Shown: positions 12,201 through 27,200 of the stretch, in pieces
Position numbering within the stretch: position 1 is the first letter of the stretch
How the letters are laid out: every line of letters begins with the position of its first letter
Source of the DNA: Odobenus rosmarus divergens
Taxonomy: Eukaryota > Chordata > Mammalia > Carnivora > Odobenidae
Length of the DNA: 64,000 nt
NCBI RefSeq assembly: GCF_000321225.1
Contig: NW_004451409.1
Span: 440,352-504,351 of the forward strand
Reading direction: 5' to 3'
The notes under the pieces: generated by a model
Databases searched by the model: none
What the model saw: the letters and a program-made list of their open reading frames with translations, nothing else
What the model was told of the DNA's origin: nothing
Translations under genes and position numbers: made by a program

Positions 12201-15200
12201 TGTCTCCATGATCAAAAGCCTCCATGTGATACTATACTGCACAGAGGCCTTGTGACTCCTTTGAACTACATAATTTTCAGAAGAAAATTACCTTTTTACA
12301 GATTAAAAGATTCAGTTACTCACTGGGATGGAGGTCTGTGTATACCAGAGGAAGTAATGTCTTATGTTTCTTTTGGTTTCCTTTGTTGTATTATTAGAGC
12401 AGGATTTATCTTGAAGTACTCTCCCCCAACCTCAAAGAAGATTGTTGAAAAAAATCAAAATCAATGTAAACAGCTGGTTAATCAAAGAGCTATACACTTA
12501 CCCATTTGCAGAAAAAATTCTCAAGAACAGATTTGAGCTTTCAGTAGAAGCATACTTTTTCATGTCATTTAGAATGTATCCAGTAGCTTGGTGCCTGGTG
12601 ATTCATTGCCAGATCTTCCCAAATTATCTAATTTTTCTGAGTATGTTCATTCTCCTAGGAAGCTACACTAACTTTTATGTTCAAAAAGTTCAGATGAATA
12701 TCACTTGTAAGTACCAAGATATATAAAACATTATATTTTAAATATGTCTGTGTTGCATACACTTAAAAATGAAGATGATCTTTGTCTCTTTCACAAAAGC
12801 AAAACTTCCAAAGGCTAATTTTTCAATCTAGAATACAAAAATTGTATAAGAAGTATGAGAAATTCATGCTTAGTAAATAAATATAATATGGTCATAATTT
12901 TAATTGATGTAATGATTATTGTAATAAGGTATGATTTTATATCAATAGGAAAATTAAAATATAAATTTTGAGTTAATGGTATGTACTAAAAAGAAATTTT
13001 GTGTGTGTGTGTGTGCATGTAGTTATTTGATACAAACCATAGAATGAGAGATAGGTGTGTTTGGGTATTACACAGAAAAAAAAAATTGAAAACTGTTTAA
13101 ATGAAGAAAGAAGAGCCAATACCATGTAGTTGTATTACCAACATAAACTAAAAGGAAATAACAGAACTATAAAGTCATCATTATTTTTTCTAAAAATTGA
13201 GGAAAATAAGATATACATGGATGTTAAATAATATCAAATTGATACCATGATACTATGTAATAAAAATGAACATATGTCTTGACTTTTGTTTATACTGTAT
13301 TTCCACATAGAATATTTAATTTTCTAAGTGGAAATGTAATGAATATGGTCACTTATTTTTGTTTTGTTTATTTTCGTATATCTGAAGAAAACAGAATATC
13401 CTGATGTTCCTTGGCCACTGAGATTTCGCATCCTGCATGAAATTGCACTGGGTGTAAACTACCTGCACAATATGAATCCTCCTCTACTTCATCATGACTT
13501 GAAGACTCAAAATATCTTATTGGATAATGAATTTCATGTTAAGGTAATTACTTAAAAAAAAGTTTATCTGCATCCTTGAGATTAATCGTTTTAAAGACTT
13601 TTTAGTGTTTTTTTCTCTACTTAACCAATTTAATATCTCTCCGTTTTCCATAGCCTATAATTCTTTTCTTCAGTGTCCCTTCTTCCAGCTTCAGTGGCTT
13701 AGTTATTCCTAGACTTGAAAGATAAATAGAATTATGGTACAAAATACAAAGTCATTATGTCCTTAATTGAAATGATCAAGTAAGCCCTTTTTTTCTTCTG
13801 ATTTTGCAGTTATTATAGATTCACAGGAAGTTGCAAAGATAATACAAAGAGAGTCCATGAACCCTTCACTCAGTTTCTGCCAGTGATTACATTACATGTA
13901 ATTACAGTACAATTTCAAGTCCAGGAATTTGATATTGGTACAGTGCATGTATATAGTTTATGTGTTACTTTATCACATGTGTGACCATCACAGCAATCAA
14001 GATATAGCACTGTTCTATCATCACAAATATATCACTCATGCTACCCCTTTGTATTCACACTCATCTGCTCCCTTCCACTATCCCTAACCACTGACAACCA
14101 CTAATCTGTTCTCTATCTCTATGATTTTGTCATTTTGAAAATGTTGTATAAATGGAATCATACAGTATGTGGTATTTTGAGATTAACATTGTTTACTTAG
14201 CATAATACCTTTGATATCCATCCAAGTTGTTGCTTATATCAATAGTGGTTCTTTTTTATTGGTAAATGGTATTTCATGGTATGTGTATACCAAAATTGTT
14301 TAACCATTCACCTACTGAAAGGTATTTATATTGTTTCCAGTCTTTGGCAGTTACAATAAAAGTCCTATGAACAATCCTGTGCAACTTTTTGAATGAACAT
14401 AAGTTTTTGTTCCTCTAGATAACCAAGAGCTAATGTCCAGGAGTGCAATTGCTGGGTAAGGGTTTGTTTAGTTTTTTAGGAAACTACCAAACTATTTTGA
14501 GGGGCTGTACCTTTGTACATCCTACCAGCAGTGTATGATTGACCCAGCTTTTCCATATCCTGACCAGCATTTGGTATTGTCACAGTTTTTTATCTTAGCA
14601 TTATAATAGGTATATAGTGATAGCTCATCATAGTCTTAATTCCATTTTCCTAATGGCTAATGATGTTGAACACTTTCTCATTTGCTATCTATATCCTTTT
14701 CAGTGAAATGTCTCTTCATGTCTTAAGCCCATTTTCTAATTGGATCCTTTGGATTTTTATTACTGGGTTTTGAGAGTTCTTTAGATTTTTAAATATGAGT
14801 CCTTCATCAGATATGTAGTTTGCAAATATTTTCTCCCACTTGGTGGTTTGTTCTTTTCATCCTTTTAACAAGGTCTTTCACAAAGAAAAGTTTTTAATTT
14901 TGATGAAGTCCAATTTATCAGGGTTTTTTTTTCCTTTATGATAATTCTTTGCTGTCATATCTAAGTAGCCTTTATCAAGCCATAGGTATTAAAGATTTTC
15001 TTCTATGTTATCTTCTAAAAGTTTTAGAGTTTTATGTTTTACATTTAAATCTAGGACCTACTTTGAATTAACTTTTGTATAAGTCATAAGATTTAGGTGC
15101 CTAAAGGCACCAGGTGTAGTAGTGATTTCATAGTTTACCCTCTATCTAACTGATGACAGCAAATAAAAAGTAGTTGCTAAGTAACTAACACTAAATGTAA

Positions 15201-18200
15201 CTCACTTTATTTTTATGTTATTTTGCTATACTTCTTATAATAATATATGTAATTAGAGATTACTGTAAATATCAAAAAATGTTCAAAGAAAAAATAACAG
15301 GGAGGTTGGAACAATAGAAAAATTAATACAAAAAATGTGAGAAAAGTTAAATAAAAAACAAAACCTCTGTTAAAGGCACGTCCTCTCCCTAGAATAAAAT
15401 GGGAGGGGAAAGGAAAAGAAGCAAGCTGCCATCTCAGTACTACTAAAAAAAGAAACTAATCTATTACATCAGCTATGGAACCACACAGGTAGAAGTGCCT
15501 TAATGGTCAGCAAGTCCATTCAAGTCTGGATCTTCACTATAATAGTCCCTTATCTCCAAAGGCAGTTAGTCTATGACAGGGGAGTCTTAATCTCGATACT
15601 TAAATGACTGTGACATTTTCTTATATGATTAATCAAAATGCCTTCCGTTTGTTTTCATCCATGGGTCCTAGTTCTATTCTTTGTGATAAACTGAATAAGT
15701 CCAATTCTACTTCCCATATGACAGCCCTCTCAATGTTTACAGATGGCTATAATCCCCCTGCCCCTGACATACACTTGTGTTTTGTTCTTCTGTCTTCTGA
15801 ACATCCTTAGTTCTTTCAGCCAACTTCCTTATTACATTGCTTTTAATCACAGGTGCTATCCAGATGCTTCTGTGTTTAAATCTGTTAAATTTTTATCCTC
15901 ACAATGAAACAAAATACTCCTTGTGACCTTATGAATATAGACTTGAATGGAAGTCATTTCCCTGGTCCCTAAGCACTTTGTTTAATAATTAATGAATCAT
16001 TGGCTTTTGGGGGGTGATCATTTCACAACATTTAAATTGGGCTTAGCATCAACAAGCCCTGAGAGGTTCTTTTGTTCAGGTATTATTGCTTAAGCCACAT
16101 CTCCTTATCGTGTACTTTGCAGAATACTTTCTGGACATCATCAAAGTTTATTTTGTTAGATTTGAGTGATCACTTCCACCTCTTAAGATCTTTTTCAGTA
16201 TTATTTCTGTAGCTCAAGGGTTTTAACTTTGTCTCCCAGCTTTGTGTCATCCTCAGATTTAATTAGCTAGTTTTTGTATCTTTAAGTCATGATTAAATAT
16301 TAACCAGTACAGAGCTCAGATCAGAGCCTCACAACATGGTGCTTAGAACCTCCTTCCAGGTCAGTATCAATCCTTAATTAGCACTTTTGGAGAATAATCA
16401 TTAATTTTGTGTGGACTACTTTGTGCAGAACTGTTTTACATATTTCTCCATTTTTTCCTTGAGAATATCATCAGGAGTCCTTGCTTGACTACTTTCCCAG
16501 GTGTCCTCCTGGCTTATTCCCTCACCTTCTTCAGAATGGCTTTCCCTGATGACCCACCCAGTTCCTCTGTGTCTTTACACCTTGATTTATGCTTCTGCAT
16601 ATTATTTTTCACCATCTGTCATATTTTTATTAATATGTTTATTGACTGTCTCCCCCAATTAGAAAATAAACTCCATGAAGACAGATTTTATTAACTGCCA
16701 CCTGCTCAGCAGGTGCCATATTGAAGCATTAACTAAGTATTTGTTGAATAAACAAATGAATGAATTCCAGATCTTCTATAATATATGGATAGGCCTGATA
16801 ACTTAATAGTCAAGCATGTTATTATAAAATACAAAATGTTTTATAATATGCAAACTGTTTTAACATTTACTCTTTGACAGTACTACTATTGTCAAAAAAG
16901 GAAATGAAATTGGTTATAATTTTAGTCAGTAAATATTTATGGAGCAGCAGTGGCATTGTGCCAAGGGCTTGGGATATAGCATGTGAGACCTGAAATTGAC
17001 CACTGGTCTGACATGATTTGTTTTTCATGAATTCTTGCTGGTATCCCTTTTATTAAATTTTCTAAATTTTTTAAGCAGGGATTAAGGATAGTGTCCACCA
17101 ATAAGTAGATTTGCAAAATCAACATTTTCTTTCCTTTTTGAAAGTCAGAATGGCATTTATTTTTCTCATATCCTGTAGTACCTCTCCATTCTGTCCCACA
17201 AAGAACGCTGATAGCACCATGGAGATATTTGCAAGTATTCTCAGTAACCTGAAATATATATAAAATAACCTGAGATTTGCACTTTTTAAACCTTTCAATG
17301 TCCTTGGACTATACTTTCTTCATCTCAGTCTGAAAACTATACTTAGCAGGGTAAACAGAAGCAAAGTAATAGGTAATGATTCTTACTTTCTTGTTTTCAC
17401 TGATCAACAGGGTGTCCTTGGTCTTTCTTTGATATGAATAAAATTTAGAATAGTTTGGCTAGGTTTAGTTTTTATAATTTTTATTAATTTAGTACATACA
17501 GAGCTGTGACCTTTCTAACACTATTCTTATAAATTAGCGACATTCTTTTACATGCATCTTATGTGTCTCTACTTTGTACTTTATAAATGTCCGTTAAAAG
17601 TCAAAGTTCATCACTGACTCATGAAAACTAACAGTTATTTAATCTACCTATCTTCTTGGAAAGGCCTTTAAATGAAGTGCAAAATATCTTTAAAAATACT
17701 TAATGAAATTAAATGGAAATTTACACCTTGCTACCATTTTCTGAAGTTTTCTCACTGGAATGCTGACCAGAAACATAGTATCTGAAAGAAAAATGTTTAC
17801 TACTGATTAAGGTCAACTGAGACTTTTCTACTTTAAAAAGGATACATTAGTTTGGTTATCTGCCACATGTCCATTAGTGCACCTTAGATACAAATGAACT
17901 AGTAATAGGCTTCTTTGAAATGAAAATATTTATATGTGCCATATTTGCTTTCTCTGCTATTCTCTCAGTCCGGTGTGGAAACCAGAATACTTCAGGGTTA
18001 TTCTTCGTAACTTCTTACTGATGATAACTTTATAGTTTTATGGATATGGATAGTATATATAAATGAAAATAGCTATTCTACTAGGGTGAGAGGATTGTAG
18101 ATTTTTATGAGTAGTGTGTTTTAATTTCCTCTAATTTTTAAAATCATCTTTTTAGTTAAAAAGAAAGCCCTTAGCTTCGAAATGCATATTAAGATCTTGT

Positions 18201-21200
18201 GTAGAATGGGAAAGTTCTTATTCTCTATCTTCATGGCTGAATGATAAATTTATCAAGACCTTCAAGAAATCGTGGCATTCATATTCCTTCCCTCACATTA
18301 TTCACTTTTATTCTTCTGTTGAAGATCCAGATTTAATGAGTCATGCCTTTCATAATGGTATTATTTGTAACAGAGAAAGGGGAGAAGTATAGTTCCATGT
18401 GAAAACCAGACTAAATCAGCTCATAGAATTCTGATTAAGGTTTTTAGGTCAGGTTTTGAAAATAAAGATGAAGATCTTAGGTGAAGGAACACATAAGGAA
18501 GCAAGCTCAGGAATACCATTTTCTACAACACTGTATTCAAACCAACATTTAGCCCAGGAATTTGCAAATTATAGTTCAGGTATAAGGTGAGACCACATCT
18601 CAGATTTTTTTTTTTAACATTTTTCACTTTTGGGGGCACCTGGGTGGCTCAGTCAGTTGAGTGTCTGCCTTCGGCTCAGGACATGATCCTGGGGTCCTGG
18701 AATGGAGCCTCACATCGGGCTCCTTGCTCAGCGGGGAGCCTGCTTCTCCCTCTCCCTCTGCCCTTCCCTCCTCCCCACTTGTGCTATCACTCTTGTGCTC
18801 CCTCTCTCTCTCTCTCTCTCTCAGATAAATAAATAAATAAACATTTTTCACTTGTGGCATAAAAATAAACTCTATTTATCATAGTAATGCTTATTATTCT
18901 AGCAAATGTGCAACTGGAGTGCTGTTTTTTTTGGTTTTAGAGGGTAGGTGGGAAGAACAGATTGTATTGAATAAGAGCAACCTGTATATAAAACAATATT
19001 AACACATATGGATCACTTATTATGTGGTAATGTTTTGAATGCTTTGCTTAGAATAAGTTATTTAATTTTCTCACTACAACCCTGCGATATAGTGTTATTA
19101 TCCCCAGTTTGCAGGTGGGTAATCACACAGAGGCACAGAAAACTTTAAAAACTTCAAGTTCACACACAGTTAATTAAGTGGTAGAATTGGAATATAAATG
19201 TAATATAACCTTAGGCTCTAGAACCCATGTTCTTAGCCACGTGGTATATTGCCTTTCAGAATCAATCCAGCTTAGCTCTTCATGTATTGGCACCATGTTT
19301 TCTCTTGGTCTTTTCTATTTTTTTTCTTAGACTTACCCTTTTATTTTAATAATGTATGAAAAAATTCATATAGTCTGCCCCCTCCCTTCTTAAAAGTAAT
19401 ATTTTTTAATATCAAATTCATCTAAACACTAAAAAAATTTTTTCTATTAAAATTAGTAAAAGTATATGAGTTAAATAACTGAAACACAAATGGTGTGCTT
19501 GATAGAATTCATTTCCCTCTGTTGGCTCTAACTTATGCAGTGTGAAGATCTAAATAATTTAAATTAAATGTTTTTAAAGATTCACTACACCCTTTTGTCC
19601 ATTAAATACTGTTTTGTTCTTATATTTTGTCTTCCATTTTTTAAAAAATAAGGAAACCTTTAAATAGAGTTATAAGATGTTATATAACATCTATACAAAA
19701 TTTACAAGTGAAGGAAAACTGTAAAGGATATATCAAAAGTATAGAATGTCACCAATAATTCTTTAGGCAGTACTTGTCGTGGACATAAATATGTTTTATA
19801 TGCTAAATAGACTGTTGCCAACAGATACAATTCTTTTAGTGGTACGCAGAAATCATATAATAATGACCTATACTATATTGGAATTTTACTTGCTTCAGAA
19901 TTTAAGGTTACTATTTTTAGGGCATTGTAAATAAGAACATATAAACCTGAGTCACAAACAATGCCCAGTGGCAGTCATATTAGATACCAGTAGTTTAGCA
20001 GTTCTGTGAGGTGTAGGACAATTTTGAAACCACATGCTGTAAAACTACTTGTCTTAAAAAGTAGTGTTTGGCATATATGCTCATTCAGAATTTAAGACAA
20101 AAAATACTGTGTTTAATTTTTCAAAACTCATTTTCCATTTTAAAATTTGTGACATGAACTTCAAGTCAGTATATATTGCTTCTAGAGTTAGTGGGTTCAG
20201 CACTCTAGAATTTAATGTATTAAGAAACTGATAGTATATGTAGAAATAAAATATTAATATAGAACACTTCCTCTGGTCTCATACCTAAATACAGTGAATA
20301 TAAACAAAGACAGTTCTTGTTTTTTTTTTTAAGAAAAAATTTTTAAATTCAATTATTTACTCTTTTCCCTTACAGATTGCAGATTTTGGTTTATCAAAAT
20401 GGCGTATGGTGTCCCTCTCACAATCACGAACTAGTAAATCTTCACCAGAAGGAGGGACAATTATCTATATGCCACCTGAGAACTATGAACCTGGACAAAA
20501 ATCAAGGGCCAGTGTCAAGCATGATATATATAGGTATAATATGTTATTTTTGCTCAGAGTTAACCTTGTCTAAAAACAAGATTAATCAGAATTTTGAAGC
20601 TACATTTTAATTTAAATTTTTTTAAGATTTTATTTATTTGAGAGAGAGAGCATGAGCAGGAGGAAAGGCAGAGGGAGAGGGATAAGCAGACTCCCCAATG
20701 AGCAGGGAGCTGGATGTGGGGCTCCATCCCAGGACCCTGGGATCATGACCTGAGCTGAAGGCAGACACTTAACTGACTGAGCCACCTAGGTGCCCCGAAG
20801 CTACATTTTAAAGTGTGATTTTTAGTCTTCTCTCATAAGTGTGGTGAAAATAAAGTAAGAGACCACAGTGGTTAATATTTTTCAAATTAAAGATGCCTTG
20901 CTTTAAGCCACTTTTACATCCTTGAAAAAAATTTAAAGTATATATTATTGTTCTGTCAATTTATAATATAGTACTAAAAAGTTTTTATCTTATGTGACAT
21001 TGATGGAGGAGGGAGGGAAACAGTGTGGTTAATACTTAACACTACCAAAGGAGACAGTACTTCGACCAGAAAAAAAGGCAGTAGAATAGGGCTACATGAG
21101 ATCATCTTTTTTATTGCTCTTTATTTTGTGTGAATAATAGAATCATGTAATTAGAGGTGATTAAGAATCATCCACAACAAGTTATCCTTGCCTATAACTC

Positions 21201-24200
21201 CAAATTTTTATTACAGTAATTTGTTAATTTTTCAAATTAGATTAGTTCCCTTTCCGAACAAAACTGTATATAAACATTCATCATTTTGATTATGGTGATT
21301 CTTTATATAGCATTTCACTACCTTATTACTTGCAAAAACAATATCTCCACAGTCAGCTTTTAAAATCAGTACTATTTTAGTTTATTGTTCATAGTTAGTT
21401 TATAATGTCCTGTATGTATATTTTTATCTTTAAAAGCTATGCAGTGATCACATGGGAAGTCTTGTCCAGAAAACAGCCTTTTGAAGGTAAGTGTACTTTC
21501 ACTTTCTTATTCTAGATGACAGCATGTTGGTAGGCCATATTCAGAACTATCTAAATAAAGCCCATCTTATTTTAAATCTGCCTACCATTCATTTTTTGGA
21601 AAACACACTATAAAAACATAACAATTTATCAATTCTGAATCCACTGTATATTGGAAACTGTTCTGGATTAAGGGTCAGAAAAATGTAGATTCTGATTCTT
21701 GTTCTGACAGTAATTAGCTCTGTAATCAAGCCACTAAATCTCGAGTCTTCGTTTCTTTTTAATTTGCAAAATGGAAATTTTGAATTCTAAGATTCATTCC
21801 GGCTCTAAAACTCTTTATTTGAAAATTTAATTAGTGCTCCTTCTATAACAAACTTTAAAGAATAACTTTTAAGTTTTCTGATAACATTGTCCATTTCTTT
21901 ATTTTGAGCTTTCTGTGTAACAACCTCAGAATCTCAGTAGCTTACAAAATAAGTATATGTTCCTCATTCACATTAGGTGTGAGTGGCCATCCTTGGCTGT
22001 GCTAGGTTCCACTCAGTTCTGCCAAGCTCTGCTCTATTCATGTTCCATTGGCCAAATCAGATGACCAAGCTTAAAATTAATGTGGTGAGTTGAGGCTATA
22101 AATACCACAGGAGGCAGAGGAGTCTGTCACTGGCTGGGATATGTATGTGTATATATGTGTTTTTAACAGAAAGGGGGGTAATGCATTACTCCTATGATTT
22201 TAAGTTTCCCTCATTTTCATTTGGTTGACTTTAGAATGTATTTAATTAATGTATTAAATCATAATATATTTCTAATGAATGAAATATACTTGTTTTGACA
22301 GAAGTCACCAATCCTTTGCAGATCATGTATAGTGTATCACAAGGACATCGACCTAACACTAATGAAGAAAGTTTGCCACTTGATATACCTCATCGAGCAC
22401 TTATGATCTCTCTAATAGAAAGTGGATGGGCGCAGAATCCAGATGAAAGACCATCTTTCTTAAGTGAGTGTACAGTTTTAGTCTGGACCTTTTGAATTAC
22501 AAAAATAGTAAATATACTGTGAATAAAATGTTCCTTGAAAAATCACACAAGTTAGATGGCAAGCTTAAAGTTTGTTTTTTTTTAATTCAGTTGCTGTTTT
22601 TATTTTATGAGATGAGATTGGAGAGATAAGGAGGGGTTTTGGCTGTCATTAAAAGGCTAGAAATTTATTCCAAGTACAATGGAACACCATTAAAGTGTGT
22701 TTTGTATGGAAATGACATCTAATTTAAGTTTTGGAGAGATCACTCTTGTTGCTGTGTGGAAAATTGACTGAAGAAGGGTAGGCATGGAAGCAAAGAGACC
22801 ACCTAGGAGACTCTAGCAAGAGTTTATTAAGGTGCTAATCCGTGATAGACAAATTAGATAGAATTAAGATTTATTTCAGAGGTAGAACAGATCATCATCT
22901 AAATGTAAACACAGGAGAAAGTTTTTATGATCTTCTGTTAATCAAAGAGCTCTTATATATGACATTAAAAACAAGATCCATAAAAAAATGATAATTGAGC
23001 TTTGAAAAAACTGAAAATTTTTGCACTTCAAAAGATGCTATTAAGAAAAAGTGAAAAGATAAGCCACAGACTGGGGAATCATCTTTCTAACTAAAAAAGC
23101 AATGAAATATATTTTTTATTCAAAATTTGTGTCCAATGCTCATTAATACTATATTTAAAAAAAATCAAAAGTTGCTTGTAATGGATTCACATTTTATCTA
23201 TTTCCCAGAGCTATGTGGGAGGATGTATATCTCCTTTGTCCCCAGTGCCACTTCCAAATATTCATTTCTTTTCCATTCTCTAAAAATTCCAGCTTCTCTG
23301 CAGATCATACCATTAGGCCATACTTCTCTACAGACTTCGTGGTTTTTCCCTATTCTTTAAAGACTTTTGCTGAATACTTAAAGGAGCCTCCTGCAGATCA
23401 CAGAGCTCTCTCTCTGTATGTCTCCCCTCTCTGGTACTGCCCTATGAACTCTCTCTGCCTTGGTCTACCCAGACTTTCAGCCCCATCTCTTCAATTAAGT
23501 TTCCAGTCAATTGAGAAGGGAGGTTCCACCTCACTTCCCTCTTAAGCTGCAGCTAGAAACTCTCAACACAGTAAGCGTGGGCAATCATAAGGCTCACCTG
23601 ATTTGTTTCCCATCTCAGTGATCACTGTCCTTTGTTGTCTGGTATCTAGTATCTTGAAAACCACTGTTTCATGAATTTTGTCTGGCTTTTTTGGTTGTTT
23701 TAGGCAGAGTGGCAAATCAAACCCTGTTGCTCCATCTTGGCCAGAAGTGGGAGTTATTGGTTTCTCTTTAAATTAATGGCCAGGGCACCTAGTGGCTCAG
23801 TTGGTTAAGCGTTAAGTATCTGCCTTCAGCTCAGGTCATGATCCCTGGATCCTAGGATTGGTGCTTAGGGCTCCCTGATCAGTGGGGAGTCTTCTTCTCC
23901 CTCTGCCCCTCCCCCTGCTCGTGCACGTTCACTCTCTCTTTCTCTCAAATAAATAAGATCTTTAAAAGTAATTAATTAATGGCCAAAATTGGACACTAAA
24001 CACTACTTAGCAATTCTGTTATGCTTCTCAAATACATGTACTATTCCATTTTCATAGATCAACTGTTCTAAAGGTGTGGTACAAGGGCCCCTGGGGTGGT
24101 TGGTCCCTGAGACTTTCAGAAGAATTCACAAAATCAAAACTCTTTTCACCAAAATAATAAATACTAAGATTTTTTTTTTTTAATTCTCATTCTCTCATGA

Positions 24201-27200
24201 GTATATAGTGGATTTTTCCAAAGGCTAAATGAGGTATGATGGTTTCATTGCTCCAACAAATAATGGAATGTGTTCTCACATATATATTCTGATGTCTTAA
24301 ATTTTTCTCAGTTTTAATTTGTAATATAGTAAATATCAATAGATATGACACAAACGTACAAAAGCTATTTTGGATAGTCAATAATTTTGAAGAATCCCAA
24401 GACCTAAAAGTTTGAGAATTGCTTCCTTATATCAATGATCATCTTGTACTATTGTAGGAGATACCTAAGGCCCATTCTTTATGTTTCCAAAGTGAAGATG
24501 AAATTCCATTTCAGTCCCTAAGAAGGAAAGTATAGAAAGTACATTTCCAGCTTCTATGTGCCCCTCAGCACTCTTCCTCAGACTTACCTCATTTGTTAAT
24601 TTTGGAGAAAAACTGAGCATGCTTATCTGGTTCCTTCTCAGTTTTTTTCCTTCTTTTAGAAGTCAGCCTGTCTAAAGGATGCATACATTTTCTGCTCCCA
24701 CATGTGGAAGTAGATGAGGCCTGTGGCTGAGTAAAGCTGTGAACTCTTTCCAAGCCCATTGGCTACAGATCTAAAGGTAAATTCTCCAATTATCTTTATG
24801 AGTAATAAAGGTTGATACTTTGATCATCATTTATCATTATTCTGTGGCTTTTCTTGATAGATTCTGAGCTTAGGAAAAGAAGACAGTGGTTAATACCTTA
24901 GCCTCCCTTCTTAAACCTCCAGCACTTCATGCTCCATCTTTCCTTTGAGCTGATCATCTGTTCTCACACTACATTAAGAAAAGAGAAACCGTGAGAGCAC
25001 TACTGCCTCATAGATCCACTGCCACATCTACAATCTTGTTGTACTTGTATCCATCTTTCCTGCCTTATCTCTTTTACAGGGGAAAAAAGTATCCATATAC
25101 TTAGACAAATGTAAATGTATCACTTGTGCTCTGGATACCATTCCCAAGCCCTCTCCAGCTTCTGTTCCTTTATATTCTTGCTCTACTCTTGCAGTGCCAA
25201 TCTCAGCCTGTCTACTGGATCATTCAGCTATCACACAGATATATTCCATTATTATCCCCTATTTTTATATAGAAAAAAAGCTCGACTTCATATGTTGACT
25301 TCAGGTACCACCTTATTTTTTGGCTCCCATTCAAATCTAAACACCTTGTAGGAATTGTCCATACTTGTTGTCTCTGCTTCTTTCCCTCTAATTCAGTTTT
25401 TAACAAACTTCTATCAGTCTCCTGTTTTCGTATCTCCACTAAAGCTACATTGTTGGGGTTACCAAGGATGGCAATGTTAGAGAATCCTGCTTACCTTACT
25501 TGGCTTCTTGGCAGATTAGACATGACTAACTAGCTATTCCTTCCTTGAAACTTTCTTTCTGGTGGCTTCAAGACACAAGAGGCTACACAATTTAGTATCC
25601 TCTCTTCCTCAATCTCTTTCTCTTCCTCTACTCAATTTCGAACTGTTGGAGTGCCTCAGAGCTCTAACATGGGCCCTTTACTATCTGTATCCTATCTCTA
25701 TTCACCCCCTAGATAATCCAGTCCAGACCATGGCTTTATATACCATTCATATGTTAGTGATGCTCAGTTTTATATCTGGAGCCCTGACCTCTCCTTTCAG
25801 CAATAAGTTCATATATTATGTAGTAGTTGTAGTAGTAATTATGATTATTTCCATTTGTTGGCTATTATGAATAGCGCTGCTATGGCTGTTCATATGCAAG
25901 TCTTTGTGTGAACATGTTTTCATTTCTCTTAGATTGCTATCAGTGAGTTGAATTGCTGGGTTGTATGGTAAATTTATCTTTCATTTTTAAGAAACTCCTC
26001 AATGTTTTCCAAAATGGCTGCATCATGTTATATTCCCATTCTTAAATGTGGTTATTTGTCATCTTATTGTCAGAGTTCTTTATATATTCTAGATATAAGT
26101 CCTTTAGCAGATACATGATATGAAAAAATGTCCTCCCAGTCTGGGGCTTGTCTTCATTTTTCTTAATAGCAGCTTTTTGAAGTGCAAAAGCTTTCAATTT
26201 TTTTGAAGTGCATTTATCAAAATTCTTTATGGATCCTGTTTTTAATGTCATATCTAAAAATTCTTTGCCTAACCCAAGGTCATGAATATTTTCTCCTATA
26301 TTTACATTTAAGTGCATAATCCATTTCAGGTTAATTCTATGTATGGTTTTAGGTAAGAGTCTAAATTTGTCTTTTTTTATGTGGATATCCAGCTGTTCTA
26401 GCACCATTTGTTGAAAAGATCCTTTTCCTGTTGAATTGCCTCAACAACTTTGTCAAAAAGCAATTGACCATAACTATAAGGGTTTATTTTTAGACTCTCA
26501 AGTGCATTCCATGATGTATATTTCTATCTTTATGCATATAATAAAGACTCTTAAGAGGGTTCAATGTCATCAGTTTGGGAAAAAATTGACTTAGGGCCTT
26601 ATCAGTGAAATATTAGCATTTATATTTTGTAGTTTAATGATTAGAGCAATCTGAACTCAATTTTTTTTTCTTATGTAGAATGTTTAATAGAACTTGAACC
26701 AGTTCTGAGGACATTTGAAGAGATAACTTTTCTTGAAGCTGTTATTCAGCTAAAGAAAACAAAGGTAAATTGCTAAATGAAATAGTAGAAATTGAATTTA
26801 AAACAATCATATATTATTCATGGAGATTTTCAGCTTAGTTTAATTTAGTTATTATCTATATTTTTCACAAATATAGGCTACAGTTTAACAGAGACTATGA
26901 ATTCTGTTTTCTCTGTCACCAGAGAGCTTTTCCATTTCATTCAAATGCCACTTCTAGATTTCAGAGGCATTTCCAGAACTCCCATATATCAAATGTAAGC
27001 TTAAAATGTGTAATGAATGCCTGTTATGTACAATGAATGCCCTAAATCACTAGGGTTTTTTAACCTGTATTTCTTAACCTAAAGTTTTAGTATATACAGA
27101 GTAATAGAAGTCTGGGTTCTTACACTTCTTTTTATTCAATATTCTTGGGCTTGTTTTGAGATTTATTGCCAAGTTAAGCTATAGAATTGTATTAACAATT

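Larger units (their letters stand above)
10812..13387 (+). other. RIPK2: RIPK2 intron 2
   Basis: 2576 bp. One young SINE at 11521-11735 and a short GT repeat at 13001-13015. 11750-13000 holds nothing I recognise. Confidence 0.85.
13544..20375 (+). other. RIPK2: RIPK2 intron 3
   Basis: 6832 bp, the largest intron. It contains antisense L1 (13800-15075), an unnamed old repeat (15780-16380), L2 (16480-16770), a SINE (18631-18839) and an antisense MIR (19000-19255). 16775-18630 and 19260-20375 show nothing further. Confidence 0.85.
22464..26678 (+). other. RIPK2: RIPK2 intron 6
   Basis: 4215 bp. An unnamed old repeat at 22640-22900, a SINE at 23783-23974, and antisense L1 at 25835-26550. 24000-25830 has no confidently named element, although 25540-25800 reads like an ancient repeat. 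Confidence 0.85.

Noticed and set aside
26042..26407. 121-codon minus-strand open frame
   Set aside because: Part of an antisense L1 ORF2 relic, not a host gene.
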